Source: Chloranthus sessilifolius (lineage: Eukaryota; Streptophyta; Magnoliopsida; Chloranthales; Chloranthaceae). From it: DNA of 64,000 nt. Numbering within the stretch: position 1 is the stretch's first letter; every line of letters begins with the position of its first letter. Where the stretch lies: the NCBI GenBank assembly GCA_021018995.1, contig CM037587.1:89401251-89465250 (forward strand), read 5' to 3'. Both the position numbers and the translations under genes were made by a program. The notes under the pieces are model-generated. The model saw only the letters and a program-made list of their open reading frames with translations, did no database searches and was not told the DNA's origin. This document shows, one piece after another, positions 23,777 through 35,600 of this stretch.

Positions 23777-25645
23777 TGTTGAGAACTAGAAAATATCATC
23801 TTCTACCCTTTAACCTAGGCCTTGATAGACCCTTGAGAGACCTAAATAAGTGTTTTAAGTGCTTGTGTTACAGCTAACAATAAAGACAGGCTTAACCATA
23901 AAAGCAGCCTAAAAGTGCCAAAAAGATGATAATCCATGTCGATCCAAAGGAAGAAAGAGAAGGGACAACCTCACTAGCTGTCAAAATGCCTGAACTGAAG
24001 AGGCAAAGACCTGGTCTCAACCCAGAAAAGAAATGTGGAGCAATTCGAACAGAAAAATGCATTACAGAGTGCTTTTCGAAAAGAATCTGAACATTTCGAA
24101 AAGAATCTGAACTCTGCGAAAAGAACTAAAAGCTCCAAGCTTAGTTTTCGAAGAGCACCTGAACTCTTCGAAAGGATGATTGACCTATTCGAAAAGAAGA
24201 GAACTCCTTGCGAACAGAACCTAAACTTTGCGAAAAGAGCTTCAGGAGTCACAGTACTTTGTGAAAAGTCCCCTAAACGATACGAAATGGTATTCTGGAG
24301 ATTCCTAGCTTTTGCAAGGGTAATTCAGTAATCTTTTTCATGCGTCCCAATGCATTTAAAAACCTAGAGACATTCCAGAAGATTCTAAGCATGAAGCGAA
24401 GGCATATTCCACCCCATGTGAGCACCCGAAGATGAAATCACTTGGCCGGAACTTCTAGAAGCTCTAACAGATTTTCAAATTACATAACAGAATTGATGCT
24501 TATGTCGCCTGATTGGCTGGACCAGATCGAGCAATTCTGATTGGCCAGAACAGATCTGGATCCTTGTGCTCGACTACCATTGGTTGATACAGATCTGAGC
24601 ACTTCTGATTGGTCGATACGCATCTGAGCTAGACCTGGGGAAAACTATAAATAAATGAATCATTTGCCCAATTTGGGTATCCAGATTTTGAGTTTCATTC
24701 CTATTCCCTCATTTCCAAATCAGCTAGTTTGTCTGAAACCCCTGTAATAGCCTAACTTTTACTTGCAATTGAGAGCTGTGAGATACCTCTGTAATTCAAA
24801 AGAGAATTATATTCAAGACTACAAATCTGAGAGCTGTTTAAGCTGTGCTCTGTAATTGTAATAGTGAATTTGAAAAGGTTACTGTAAACTGTACATTCTC
24901 AATTGGATTCGTGTTAAGGGTTCCCTCTGATCTCCTTATTGCACTAGACTCCTTTAGATTTACTATTTTTCATGCAATTTCCCTTGATTCATTAACCCTA
25001 TGGGAATTAGTGTTTGTAACCTAATCTCTCACAACATTTGTAGTGATATTTCTTGTTCTAAATTAAGGGTTTAGATTAAAGACTATTGGATGGTCTGTGG
25101 CCATTGAAGTGGACAGACCATAGCCATAAGCCTAAATCTAATCCTTGAGTTAGATTTATTTCTCTTACATCTGTGCTTGTAGCCAGATGAAGATTGGATC
25201 ACTTCTCATTTGATCTGCAGCCATTCTCATTGTGTTTCAAGGACCAAATCAAAGTTAGATATTATTTCTCCATTTTTATAAGTTTACATCAAAATTCCCC
25301 CAACTCAGATCTGGATCATTTAGTTTAACTTTTACTTTTACCATTTAGTTAATGTGACAAATTTAACCTCCCATCTTATGTGCTTTGTAGATAGGATAAG
25401 AGGCCAGATCTGGTAGCTCAGATATGGAGGTTTATCTTGCATTTTAAACAAATTCTCTGTGGACGATCTTTTACTTACTTACATTTAAAACTTGCTACAA
25501 TTGGCCCTGATCTTGCAGGCTAATTCACTTCTCTCTGTGCTGATATTTCTTTACTCTTTTTAATGTTCCAGATTCAGTATAACTTAGCAGTTGCAAATCT
25601 GTTTTCAAAACACAAATAAATCATGCACACTTAGAATCAACAACA
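23777..25645 (+). repeat. Athila 3' LTR
   Basis: 1,869 bp, nearly identical to the 5' LTR and retaining the segment lost there. At 24040-24290 it carries about ten TTCGAAAAG-type motifs (GCTTTTCGAAAAGAATCTG, ATTTCGAAAAGAATCTG, CTCTTCGAAAGG, ATTCGAAAAGAAG, TTTGCGAAAAG). It ends CAACAACA. Confidence 0.95.
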
Positions 25646-26259
25646 GAGGGCCCAGATTACATACTAAAAGAAGGGAGCTTTCGCACAAGAATTTGTACTC
25701 TGTTCAGGGATTGTAGAATTGTGCTTTGTGGATATGGTGAGTTAAGTTTTGGTACATTCGTGCTAGTGTACACCATTGTTAGGTGATGGTTGGTCATCAC
25801 TGGTGTTTATTTAATTTTGTTCTTGTTGGATTTTAAATCTGAAGGTTTTAATTATGCCATATGTAATAATTGCTTTGATTTCTGTTATTTATGGATGTGC
25901 CAAGTATTCTGTATCAGATTGTGGTTTACTATCTGACGGTTCAGGTTTTCCCATTGGGTTTAGGATGAAAAAAAAAAAAAATTCAAAATTTTAGGTTGGG
26001 AAAATGCGGGCTGTCACAGAGGTACCTTTAAAAGAAAGCCTTACTATTTTGGGGACTTGTGCCATGTGGAAATACCATATCTAGGCCGTTTGATTCAAAG
26101 GCTATGATCTAAATATTTTTAATGCAAAAAACTTGCATGACACATGATTTCTCTTTGATGATTCAATGCAGTCACGACTTTCATTCAAATTATGTAGCAA
26201 GTAATGGCTCCTGCGGTATCACAATGTAAAAATTAATATCGCTTTCTTTCAAACACCAT

Positions 26260-27065
26260 CTATGTTGTCTGATTTGAAGGCTACAATGTAGAGATCAAAT
26301 GTGCCAAAGATTGGCACAAAACATGCTCTCTAACATCTGTTTTTTCACAATTGACTATCAAATTTAATCATTGGTTCAACTAACGAATCGTTACTGATCA
26401 AATAATCAATCGTTATTGCTGGACTAATGAATCGCCACCGATCAAATAAACAATTGTCATCGCTCTTATAAACAATCGCCATAAATAGGATAAGCAATCG
26501 TCATCGATCGGATAAACTATCGCCATCGATCTGATAAAGAATCGTCTTCGCTCAGATTAGATGAAAAGTATTTTAATATAAAATTATTGGTTTATTTCAC
26601 ATTGAACATTGTAGTTGAGTTGGCTGGAGCATTTGGTTTGGAACGGAAAGACCTGAGTTCGATTCGTATTAGCGCTTATTTTGGATGCGGAACTGCGATG
26701 TTTGCGCTCTTTTATTAAGTCTTTTTTTATATGGTGTTTAATAAATGGCGATTGCTTATCAGATCGATAGTGATTGTGTTTCCAATCGATGACGATTGCG
26801 TATCCAATCGATGGTGATTGTTTATCAGATCGATGACGATTGTTTATTTGATCGGTGGCGATTCATTAGTCGAGTGATAACGATCGATTATTTGATCAGT
26901 GACGATTCGTTAGTTGCGCCAATGATTAAATTTGATAGTCAACTGTGAAAAAACAGATGTTAGAGAACATGTTTTGTGTCAATCTTTGGCACATTTGATC
27001 TTTACATTGTAGCCTTTTTTTGAATCAGACGACATAGATGGTGTTTGAAAAGCGGTATTGATCTT
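26260..27065. repeat. Large imperfect palindrome (fold-back core) with iterated ATCG modules
   Basis: The left arm (26260-26560) and right arm (26740-27065) are inverted copies. For example CTAACATCTGTTTTTTCACA pairs with TGTGAAAAAACAGATGTTAG. Each arm holds 8-10 degenerate units of about 21 bp of the form GATAAACAATCGCCATCGATCG. The roughly 180-bp loop contains a tRNA-like sequence. It is part of the MULE-like element. Confidence 0.85.
26605..26680 (+). other. tRNA-derived sequence in the palindrome loop
   Basis: TAGTTGAGTTGGCTGGAGC (26612-26630) closely resembles a tRNA D-arm/A-box (TAGCTCAGTTGGTTAGAGC-like). GAGTTCGATTC (26655-26665) is a T-arm/B-box. The spacing is tRNA-like and the middle resembles an anticodon arm. 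The acceptor stem does not pair well and no CCA or clear anticodon is assured, so it is a tRNA relic or SINE-type Pol III promoter, not a functional tRNA gene. Confidence 0.6.
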
Positions 27066-27469
27066 TCCATTGTGATACTGTGGGAACCATTACTTGCTAC
27101 ACAGTTTGACACCCATTGACTGATTTGATTTTAATGGTCCTGATCATTTTTCATTCCAATCTTTCACATAATGGATCTTGAGATCATAGGTGTGCCATCA
27201 AGTGATAAGTTTTTGATTTCATGTGGTAAACATCTCTAAAAGTGACCTTATTTCAGTTTGATGAGTTCCACACGATGTTAAGATCACTTTTTTAGAATGG
27301 ATACCATGTGAAATCAAATACTAACGGTAGATGGTAAGAGCAAGATCTCAAGATGCATCATATGAAAGATTGGGATGAAAAATAATCTACATCGTCGGGT
27401 TCAAAGCAGCCAATGGAATTCAACGTGGGTGAACTTAAAGATTCAATGGGTGGATTTAAAGGTACTCTA

Positions 27470-27745
27470 TAAAAAAGTGTAAATTTTTAAAATTTTAAAC
27501 TATGTAGAACCATAAAAAGTGAAAGAAGGGGTATTTAAGACTTTTTATTGTAGTTGGAACTGGCTAGACTTGGAGCTGGTCGATTTGGGCAAACATAAAA
27601 ATATATGGTCTGTGAGGTAAAAGGTGTATCTAACAGGGTCGATCAGGTAAATTTCCTTATCTTTTTCAACTCACCTACAAATAGCTGGTAAAAAAAGAAA
27701 AAGTCACCCATTCTGCCTAATGACTATATTTTAGCACCAAAAAAT
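27470..27745 (-). repeat. Right terminal inverted repeat of the MULE-like element
   Basis: Inverted counterpart of 8195-8502. The outermost similarity is near CTGCCTAATGAC (27715 on); the true end is uncertain. Confidence 0.65.
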
Positions 27746-28544
27746 ACGGCTCCAAATTAGATACACCAAGAATACCGAGTGAGCATGGGGTCATACCTAC
27801 AGTCACGGATATGCTTTAGATACCTAGAAATTATTCTTTCTGGGTTTATTATTTAGATTCGCAGAAAGCCATTCTTTATGGGTTTTCTTTACCTCGTCAT
27901 CTTCCAAAGCCCCAGGCGAATCTCTTCTTTTTCATTGCCCCAATGAAGCTATCCGCACTACCCCTCTCCACACGATGTATCGGTTCATCTTCCCTAGGTA
28001 AATTCGTATGATTCTCATCCGTTCAAAGGCTGCTTGAAGCTATCTTGTTAACCAGTGCTAGCTCATGAGCTCTCTCAAACCACCATAAAAGAATATGAAG
28101 CTTCACGGGCATATCATCTCTATTATCGGCTGAGCCCAAGATTCATGATGGGTTTTTTGAAGCAAATGAAAAGATTTTTGGGCAGGATTTTATTTAACAA
28201 ATAATGATTCTTTATATGCCTATTGATTCACTAAATGGCTATAAATTGGATCGTTGGCCTATCTTCTCCTTATGCCAAACCCACAATAGCGAGGTAAGTG
28301 ATTGTGAATTTTCAATCACCTGTTATACATTATTGAGGTTTATAAACAAGTTAATTGTTTGCAAAGTAGGGACCAATTCAATAAGTTACTTATCTTCTTC
28401 TTATCTCCACTGTTTTGGGGACCTGTTTTATTTTTTATTCAAATTTTCTGTGCAACTAGATTGAACACAATTTCAGGCAGTTACGATTAATTGTTGAACC
28501 CAATTCAACTTGATTCCATACTTTGAACCGTATTGAACCTGATT
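27746..28544. other. Non-genic interval
   Basis: No ORF with recognisable similarity, no tRNA and no terminal repeats. It may be an older host-flank segment. Confidence 0.5.
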
Positions 28545-28695
28545 CACTACAAAAATAAGGTCTTTTAGCGGCACTTGCTATTAAGGCAATTTTTGGTAAT
28601 GGCAAGACTAATAGCGGCAGTTTTTTGTAGCGACAGGACTAATAGCGGCAGTTTTTTACAAAAAACTGCCGCTAATAGTCTTATTTTTTATAGTG
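28545..28695. mobile_element. CACTA-type MITE
   Basis: 151 bp with ends CACTACAAAAATAAGG and the complement of CACTATAAAAAATAAGAC. It is flanked by a perfect 3-bp duplication ATT (28542-28544 and 28696-28698). The interior contains ACTAATAGCGGCAGTTTTTT twice directly and once inverted. It has the same family features as the element at 4707-4859. Confidence 0.92.
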
Positions 28696-28782
28696 ATTAT
28701 GATGTTCAATCACTTCAACCCGAGTTGTTGTTCAACCATATCTATTTGTGTCATCCAATGGCTGGATAATAAATTGCACACT

Positions 28783-29224
28783 TGTTGGTACGCCCTTTTT
28801 CTAGGTTCCTTTCGGTCCTCGGAAGAAGTAGCCCAATTCGGTCCACGTGGACTTTGGCGAAGGCGGTGGATAATAAACTAAGAGATATTAAATGCAAAAA
28901 AAAGGTATATTCTGAGCGAAGAATACTTGGTTCGATGCGATCGTCAACTGTAGATATTTATTGACGCTGCAACACGTCGTTGATCATGCTTTACAGAGTG
29001 TGGGTTGACTTCTTTGTTGAACGTCGGCCGGCCGATTTCAACAGTTGTAGGTCGCCTAAGAGTCTAGTTAATCTAGTTTCCTTATCCTACTCTAACTTTG
29101 ACTAATTTGGTTTCCTAGTGCTACTCTTATTCTGTCTAACTTGATCTCCTAATACTCCTCTAATTCTATTTAGTTTAGTTTCCTAGTACTATTCTAATTC
29201 CAATTAATTCACTCTACTTTGATT
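28783..29224 (-). repeat. Tat 3' LTR, only the U5-side 442 bp clearly retained
   Basis: Aligns with 48147-48570 (shared GGATAATAAA, AGAGATATTAAATGCAAAAA, TTTACAGAGTGTGGGTTGAC). Beyond about 29224 only faint matches remain (AAAATATT...). The U3 with its palindromes and the TGTAGACACCCC start are not found here, so this LTR was truncated or rearranged after insertion. Confidence 0.85.
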
Positions 29225-32110
29225 GCCAAGATGTTGTTTGGTGTGCTGGATACTCCGACTAACCTTTCCCGCGAGTACTGATGATTGTCTCTTATGGGAG
29301 GACTACAGTGATTCACGTATCAAGAGAGTCGAATTTTGAAAATATTGGACTTAATATTATCTTACTATATTTTACAAGGAATATCAAGTAGAGGGGGGTA
29401 ATACTTACCTAGTTTATGCTTTGGGTATTCTTGGACGGAGTCGTCATGTGATGGGACATCAGAGAGTTCCCTCTCCTCTTCCTGTTGGAAGTGTATGCTT
29501 TTGTCATGATGGGGCTTGATGTTTATTTGAGGAGGTTCAATTGTCACGATGGGATGTGGTGGTTGTCGCGAGGGGACATTTGTTGAGCTTCCTCCTAGTC
29601 GCGTGATGTGGTATGCTGTGATGGGACGTTGGTGGTTATGCGACATGACTTATTATTCGCGAATGTTGTGATGGGACATTGGGGGTCATATGATGGTTTA
29701 GTTCATCCTTTGGCAGATCTTGGGTTATGATGGGATAGTTGGTTCGAGTGATTCACTGAGATCGTGACAGGACATGTTTGTTTGCATAACCACCTACATC
29801 ATTCGAATTAGTTGTCTTTATCACCTCCTTGACTACTATGCCTCCTGCTAATTTTTATTTTCATATAAAGTCAAAGCCTTCTTATTGGTGTTTATGCCTT
29901 GTCTCTTCGATGTCAAAGATGACTTCCTGCATTGCTTGGGTATTGTCACTATTGTCTTCAAAGTCGAGTCCTCCCAGTGTCGAGGGGTGGCCCTCAGTAG
30001 GTGTGTAATCCTAAGTGGGGAGAATATATCTGATCTCCAACTTAATGAAAGAGAGTAGTCTGCAGCTTATTCCGGCGGATGCTTCACTTGGTGGCAACAA
30101 ATAGATGGATTCGTTTCGTTCTCTGTCGTAGCAGCTTTCATTCGTATTCGTTCGCCATCGGTCTTGGCCAGTGCTTCAATGGGAATTGGGCTTCGGGTGG
30201 AGCTGTCTTGGTGAGGTTTTGCCTGAGGGTTCCTTGGTCGGTGGCCGCGATGGGACTGTGAGGGGTAGGCCTTTCTGGTTTTAACTGTGGTGGGGTGTTA
30301 TTTATGATACTCTTTCTTATGTGCTTTGCTCTTATTACCGTTTCGAGTGTCATTGCGATTTTTCGCGATGGGACTGTACAGGTGATCTTTTTCCTATTTC
30401 ATTTTGATTTTTATTTATTTTATTTTGTTCTTTATTTTGATTTGCTTTATTTTGTTTTATTTTTGTATTGTATTTTATTTTTTATTTGTTTTGTTTTACT
30501 TATTTTATGTTTTTTTATCTTTATTTTTTTTATATTTTTTTGTATCCTATTTCATTTTATTTTTGTCTATTATATTTACTGTGCTTATTGGGGTGGGCTA
30601 AGTCTCTTATTGACTTTAACGGTGTGAGTGACAGGCTACATTTTGGGGATTTGTTTTAGACTATTTTGGATTTTGTTTAAATTTTGGGGTTGGTGGAATT
30701 TGCTTTTGTCATAAAGGAATTTCATGTGTTTATTTAAGGTTTGTTTTTATTCTCTTGTTTTGTGAGTGTGACACTTGTCAGTGGGTGTGTTTTAAATTAG
30801 AGTTAGATGAGTGTGTTGGGTGTTTTAATGTCATTGGTTCATTTATTTTGCCATGGATTGTGGTTCCTTAATTGCTTGGATATTGGATTGTGTTTTGTTT
30901 AAAGGGGGTAAGTGTCTTGTGGTTATTGGTTTATCTCCATTTGCCATGTCTTGTGCTTTGTTTGAAGGGTTAGCTGTCTTGTTTTGATTTAATTAGATAG
31001 GGGATGTTTATGAGTGTGACACTTGTCACATTGTGGTTAATGACTTTTTCATATAAATGAGTGCTTAGGGGTTGGGTTTTATTTTGAATTTTGCTGATTA
31101 TTTTGGACTTGTAATAAATTTTGGCCTTTGAATTTTTATTACTGTCTTTCCTTCCTTTTTATTTTGTTTCCGGAGTGTTGTAATGACGATTTATTTTTGG
31201 GAATGAGCGGTATTGGGAATGTGGAGTAGTGCTCAAAGTGCTACTGTGTTGGGGGAAGAAATGGAAGAGTTAAAGGTGGAGGGAAGAAAATCAAGGAAAA
31301 GAGATGGGTCAGAGTTCTCGTGATCGATCTCAATTGCTCCTTGGTAGGCTCTGTGGATTGACCTTTTGTCAACCCTCCTTTGGTGGCTTCTAAGATTGGC
31401 CTTTCATAGGTGTATTTCTCGGTGCCTGAGTGGCCTTCTGTGAGTTACTCTTTCTTTTCTGCCGGCTAGGGACTTCGCGATGCTGTTGGTTAATAATGTA
31501 ACTTGGAAGATTGCATCATGAGCAACATCTCAAGTAGCAAGGAAAGTGAAGATGAGATTTGTGTCAGAACTTGCTCAGCCTATGCTTCCTCTTCGGGCCT
31601 CTCAGTCATCTCTCCCTTTCTTGTGTATCATCATTTGGGCGCCCTCCCTTGAGTACTTACGGTCTTGAGTGTCTTTGGGTGTTTTATCCTGAATTCAATT
31701 TCTTCTTTCATTTCGGATTGTATATTCAGGGGGTATCCCTCTGATGTGATTTGTAAAAGTTTTTTTCGTATTTGTGAAAATGACTTCATTATTTGGTTAT
31801 TTATTTCTCTTTTACTTTGTTTGGAGTCTAATGAATTTTGGTTTGAGTTAATTCTCGTTTGGTCTAGTTTAGTTTGATGGTGGATTCTTGGGTGCATTAT
31901 AGCTTGGGGATTTGGTTTATGTGCTCAAATGGTCTTCTTCGCAGCGTGTGTGCGCGTGGGTGTGAGTCTTTTCTTGTTTTTGGAGCGTGTATGCTTGGGT
32001 ATGGAGTGCATCTGGTGGGGTGCAAATTCTGTGTTATTATGTGTGCATATAGCCCTGTGTTTCTGCATCCAGCTGCTGTTGGTCCTTGTACATATATTTT
32101 TTTGCTATAA
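29225..32110 (-). other. Rearranged Tat interior near the 3' LTR, with a gag-linker-like relic
   Basis: On the minus strand 29646-29365 reads MSHNHQRPITAYHITRL, then a Pro/His-rich run with PHPIVTIEPP. This resembles the gag-linker start of the same element at 46264-46037 (MPNHNQRSISHITTVDLPS). GATGGGACATTGG-type units recur on + at 29448-29780. 30380-30560 is a T-rich tract. GAGTGTGACACTTGTCA occurs twice (about 30766 and 31014). No intact gene. Confidence 0.5.
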
Positions 32111-32114
32111 CTAG

Positions 32115-32490
32115 GGAATTACGCGTAGTGGAGTAGGTGCTTAATTTAATTTCGCGTATATGCCATAGCGCGTGATTGGGGGTTCAGGGGGTTAATTGCG
32201 CGTACTATGATTGACGCTGAATCCAATTTCACACATGGGGTAATGCGCGTGATTGGAAAGTCGACGGTTCGCCAAAACGGGTGTCTGGGCTTCTCTTGAA
32301 TTCCACGTATCGGCGGACATCCGTGATTCCAATTGCACGCAGCTTGAAGTGCGCAGGTTTGGTTCGTCGTTCACGTGGGTTGACGGAGGTCTAATCGCGC
32401 GCAAGTAGTCTTGCACGTAATTTTGAATCCGCGCAGTTTAGTTGGTGTGTGATTCAATTCCGCGTGGCTTTTGAAGCGCTTAATTGACCG
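32115..32490 (+). promoter_or_regulatory. CGCG palindrome array and promoter of the antisense PMD gene
   Basis: About eight imperfect palindromes of the form AATTNCGCGYA, about 10 bp, RTGCGCGTAATT (for example AATTTCGCGTATATGCCATA then GCGCGTGATT; AATCGCGCGCAAGTAGTC then TTGCACGTAATT). A TATA box CTATATAA follows at 32495-32502, about 170 bp before the ATG. Units of the same form fill U3 of the Tat LTR (49080-49520), where they also precede a TATA box but on the minus strand. Confidence 0.7.
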
Positions 32491-32672
32491 ACATCTATAT
32501 AATCCGAAAAAGTTTCTCATTTGACTCGCGCGTTCTGATTCTTTTGATTTTCTTGCTTCTCTGCTTTCGAGTGCTCTAGTTTCCGTGTCTTTGCGATATC
32601 TTGCAATCCGTCCGTCGGATTTTAGTGATGTTTCTTTCATTTTTCTCCATTTTTTGAGTACTTTCTTGTGGG

Positions 32673-35600
32673 ATGGAGCCTGAGGGTAGCATGATTGTCT
32701 CGGAGTTTGTGCAGATGTTGAGCGGTGAGGGTGCTCCGGAGGTTCCTGCTGCGAGGGGAGAGGTGGTTCCCGCAGTCGCCGAGGAGAGTGTTGAGGTAGC
32801 CGTTGTGGTTGACGAGGATGATATTCCTCCTGGTGATGAGGGCGAGGTTACTCTTGTTGTTGATGGTACCGACCCACCTCAGGTTAGGTGCTTAATACGA
32901 ATCCCGCTAGCAGATGCCTTCGCGACGAACCAGGTAGGCACTCGGAAATAAGAGTTCCTTTATTTTCCTAGGCATTTAGGCTATAATGTAGACTATCTAG
33001 GATATGGAAACCTATTTGTTTTAAGCAGAACTTGCATTTGGTCATGGCTTGCATGCACATTCATGCATCATGCCCGTATATAACTCTAGATCATGTTTAT
33101 TTTGTTGTGTCACTTTTCTCATGTTTTGCATGCCTATTGCAGATTATTGTCATGTTACTTGTTTTCTTTATCACAGCCATCTAGATTATGTTTCTTATGC
33201 TATCTTGTCTTGTAGCTTTTAGGTTATTCATTTTCAATGCATTATCCGATGTGATTACCTTATTCCTTAGTGTTAGTGTTTGCTGTTTTCATCGCGTTTC
33301 ATCGTGCTCTTTTTTGTTATTGTTTTTTTATTGTTGCTATTATGTATTTTGTTTGTTATTATTATTATTGTTATTATCATTTTGGCTACTTTTATTATCC
33401 GTTCACTCTTTCCGTTTATTACCAACTTGCCTGTTGTCAACTTATTTTGCTATTATTGTCATGGTTGGTTACCAATTGTTAGTTACCTATTATTATTATT
33501 GCTATTATTACCATTAGTATCTTATCATTACTCTTATCATTATTATCATTATTATTATTATTATTTTTAATATTATTATTGTTATTAATATTTATTATTA
33601 CTATTATCACTGTCATTGATCTGCTATCAGTAACTTGTATTATTGTCTATTAACCTTATTTTTTGTTAATTCTTATGTACTTTTCATAGTTTCATCTTAC
33701 GTTTTCTTTCTTTGTTTCGTTGGTTGTGCGTTTAGGAGCCCCTCTATTTGTCCATTAGCTCTGTGTGGGTTGAGTCCCATGCATGGTACCGAGCTCTCCC
33801 TACATTCCAGCAAGCAAGACTCGCGTCTTTTGGTTTTGGGCTGATTATGGGGCTCGAGCCTTTCCACCCCGACATTGGTTTAGTCAGGGCCATAGTGGAG
33901 AGATGGAGGGAGGAGCATCATGCCCTACTGTTCCTTGCGGGGATGATGCTTTTGATCCCTGAGGACTGGGTACGTGTGACTAGCGTGAGGTTTGAGGACG
34001 AGCCCGTGACTGGGCAGATGTTGTCTGACTATTAGGTGGCTTGGGTAGAGTTCCTTGGACTAGAGTATCCTTCCAGCGGGTTAGGGTTGATTCAAACCAC
34101 TTGGTTCCTTAATACCTTTGCTGCGGAATTCATTCCCCTGAGATGTCACCCAGAGTCTGCGACGGCGTATGAGGAGCGTCATATGGAGATAGAGGCTCGT
34201 GCCCCCGTGCTAGAGGTAGGGGTTGATACTGATCACGTCATCAGGGCCTTCCTGATGTACTTTTTTGGAGGAGTTCTATTTTCTTCATCCACCCGGGGGT
34301 GTGTTATTGAACTATTTATGTCGCTGCTCGTGGACCTGGATCGAGTCTCTTCGTATGCATGGGGTGCGACAACGTTAGCCCATCTTTATGGGCAGTTATT
34401 TCACCGTGTGAGGGGAGTTGCTACCATCGACAGTTTTATTCCCTTCCCGCAGGTGAGGTTTCAGTTTTCTCTTTTATAAGTCTCTAGGATTAGTCGTCTT
34501 CTTTTAGGGGTTTTATTGATGTGGTTTTGCTTCGTGTTTGGTTAGTTATGGGCGTACAACCATTTTCTCTTTCTTCACCCTAGGGCTCCTCTAGGAATGG
34601 CGCCTACATTTTTGTGTATGTACATGTGGCAGACTTTGATGGGAGATTGCTGGAGGAGTACAGACCTCCAGACTGCGAGATGGCTTTTTGAGGATATGCA
34701 CCTTGGTAAGGTGCGTGTACACTTTGTTTTGTTAGTGTTGTTTCGTTTTGTATCTTCGATTTTACTGACATATTTGTTTTGTTTGTTTTGGGGTTATAGG
34801 TCACTTGGAGACCTTATGGGGATGACGAGGGCACTGATCAGGATATGATACAGTCTGGTTAGGCTTTTTTCAAGCGAGAGGTATGGGTCCCCTGCTTTGA
34901 GTAGGTGGAGCGGATCCACCTCTCTCGAGCTGCGTGCCAGTTGGAACTTCCCTAGGGTCCGGAGCTTCGCCCACGAGTGGCGAAGAAGACTGGTGCCCCT
35001 GGCCACTTTTTTGAGAAGAAGATGTCAGAGAAGTATTTAGATTTTAGGACTAGGGGGACCGAGGTTATAAGGGCTCGTGAAGAGGCAGATGCTCGGGCCT
35101 TCACGAGATGGTTCAAGGAGCTCGGTGGCCGGCTTTTTACCCAATTCCCCTTCCAGGGGAAGAGCTCTTTTGGTGTTTGTGGGCTTGATTTCGTCGGGGC
35201 ATTGAGGGAGAGAGTGGTCGAGTTGGAGCGGGGCTAGCTGAGCCCGGGGGTTTGCCAGGCGTTGGAAGCCCTGCATCTTGCACAGGAGCGGATGGGGAGT
35301 GCCCCCCGTCCTGACTAGGAGATGTTGAGGTCACTGGCGGCCTCCATAGTTGATGCTAGAGCCGCAGAGGATGGTCTGAGGGGTCAGTTGAGGACACTCG
35401 TCGTGCTCAGGTGAGTTTGTTAGCTTATTTTCTTTAGTTAAATTGGGTTCAGCTGGTTTTGTTCTAATAAGTCGTTGTGTGTTTGTGTATTTTCAGGCGA
35501 TGAGGGAGAGCGAGGTCGCCCACCAGGTGTAGTATATCGAGCTGCTTTGGGAGGTGAGCAGTAGGCTGGTTGTGAGGTGGAGGTCAATTTACGCTTAGAG

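Larger units (their letters stand above)
11546..25645 (+). mobile_element. Athila-type Ty3/gypsy retrotransposon, 14.1 kb
   Basis: Complete structure with LTRs at 11546-13328 and 23777-25645 and a perfect target duplication GAGGG (11541-11545 and 25646-25650). Order: Asp-tRNA-type primer site, gag, protease, RT, RNase H, integrase, an intergenic palindrome array, an extra ORF, a long 3' non-coding part and a polypurine tract. Primer site, domain order, DLGAS protease and FMDDFSIYG polymerase box are all Athila-like. LTRs are highly similar, so the insertion is fairly young, yet every ORF carries a few stops or frameshifts. Confidence 0.95.
8973..26018 (+). mobile_element. Tekay/Del-type solo LTR, split by Athila
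   Basis: The LTR occupies 8973-11545 and 25651-26018, about 2.94 kb once Athila and one GAGGG are removed. Its ends are TGTAACATCCC and GGGCTGTCACA, imperfect inverted repeats as in Tekay LTRs, and a perfect 5-bp duplication GAGGT flanks it (8968-8972 and 26019-26023). CTACTGAGCTTAG followed by AGCTCACC (11488 on) also occurs in inverted orientation in the Tekay LTR at 56135-58629. No internal region is present, so it is a solo LTR left by LTR-LTR recombination. Frames inside it are not genes. Confidence 0.85.
8195..27745. mobile_element. MULE-like compound inverted-repeat element, interrupted by nested retroelements
   Basis: About 8195-8502 on the left is an inverted, diverged copy of about 27470-27745 on the right. 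For example GACCCTGTTAAATACACCTT (8324 on) pairs with AAGGTGTATCTAACAGGGTC, and both arms share the AAAATTTTAAA segment. Removing the solo LTR at 8973-26018 plus one copy of its GAGGT duplication leaves an element of about 2.5 kb. Its inside is made of repeated modules in both orientations and a large central palindrome. It has no coding region. Long inverted termini suggest a non-autonomous Mutator-like element, but I could not find a convincing 9-bp target duplication, so the ends are approximate. Confidence 0.6.

Noticed and set aside
26605-26680. Functional tRNA gene
   Set aside because: A- and B-box are good but the acceptor stem does not pair and the anticodon is not secure.
30295-30659. 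Phe/Tyr/Leu-rich frames that look like membrane proteins
   Set aside because: T-rich low-complexity DNA open in all three + frames.
33188-33570. Hydrophobic frames on +
   Set aside because: Simple-sequence part of PMD intron 1.
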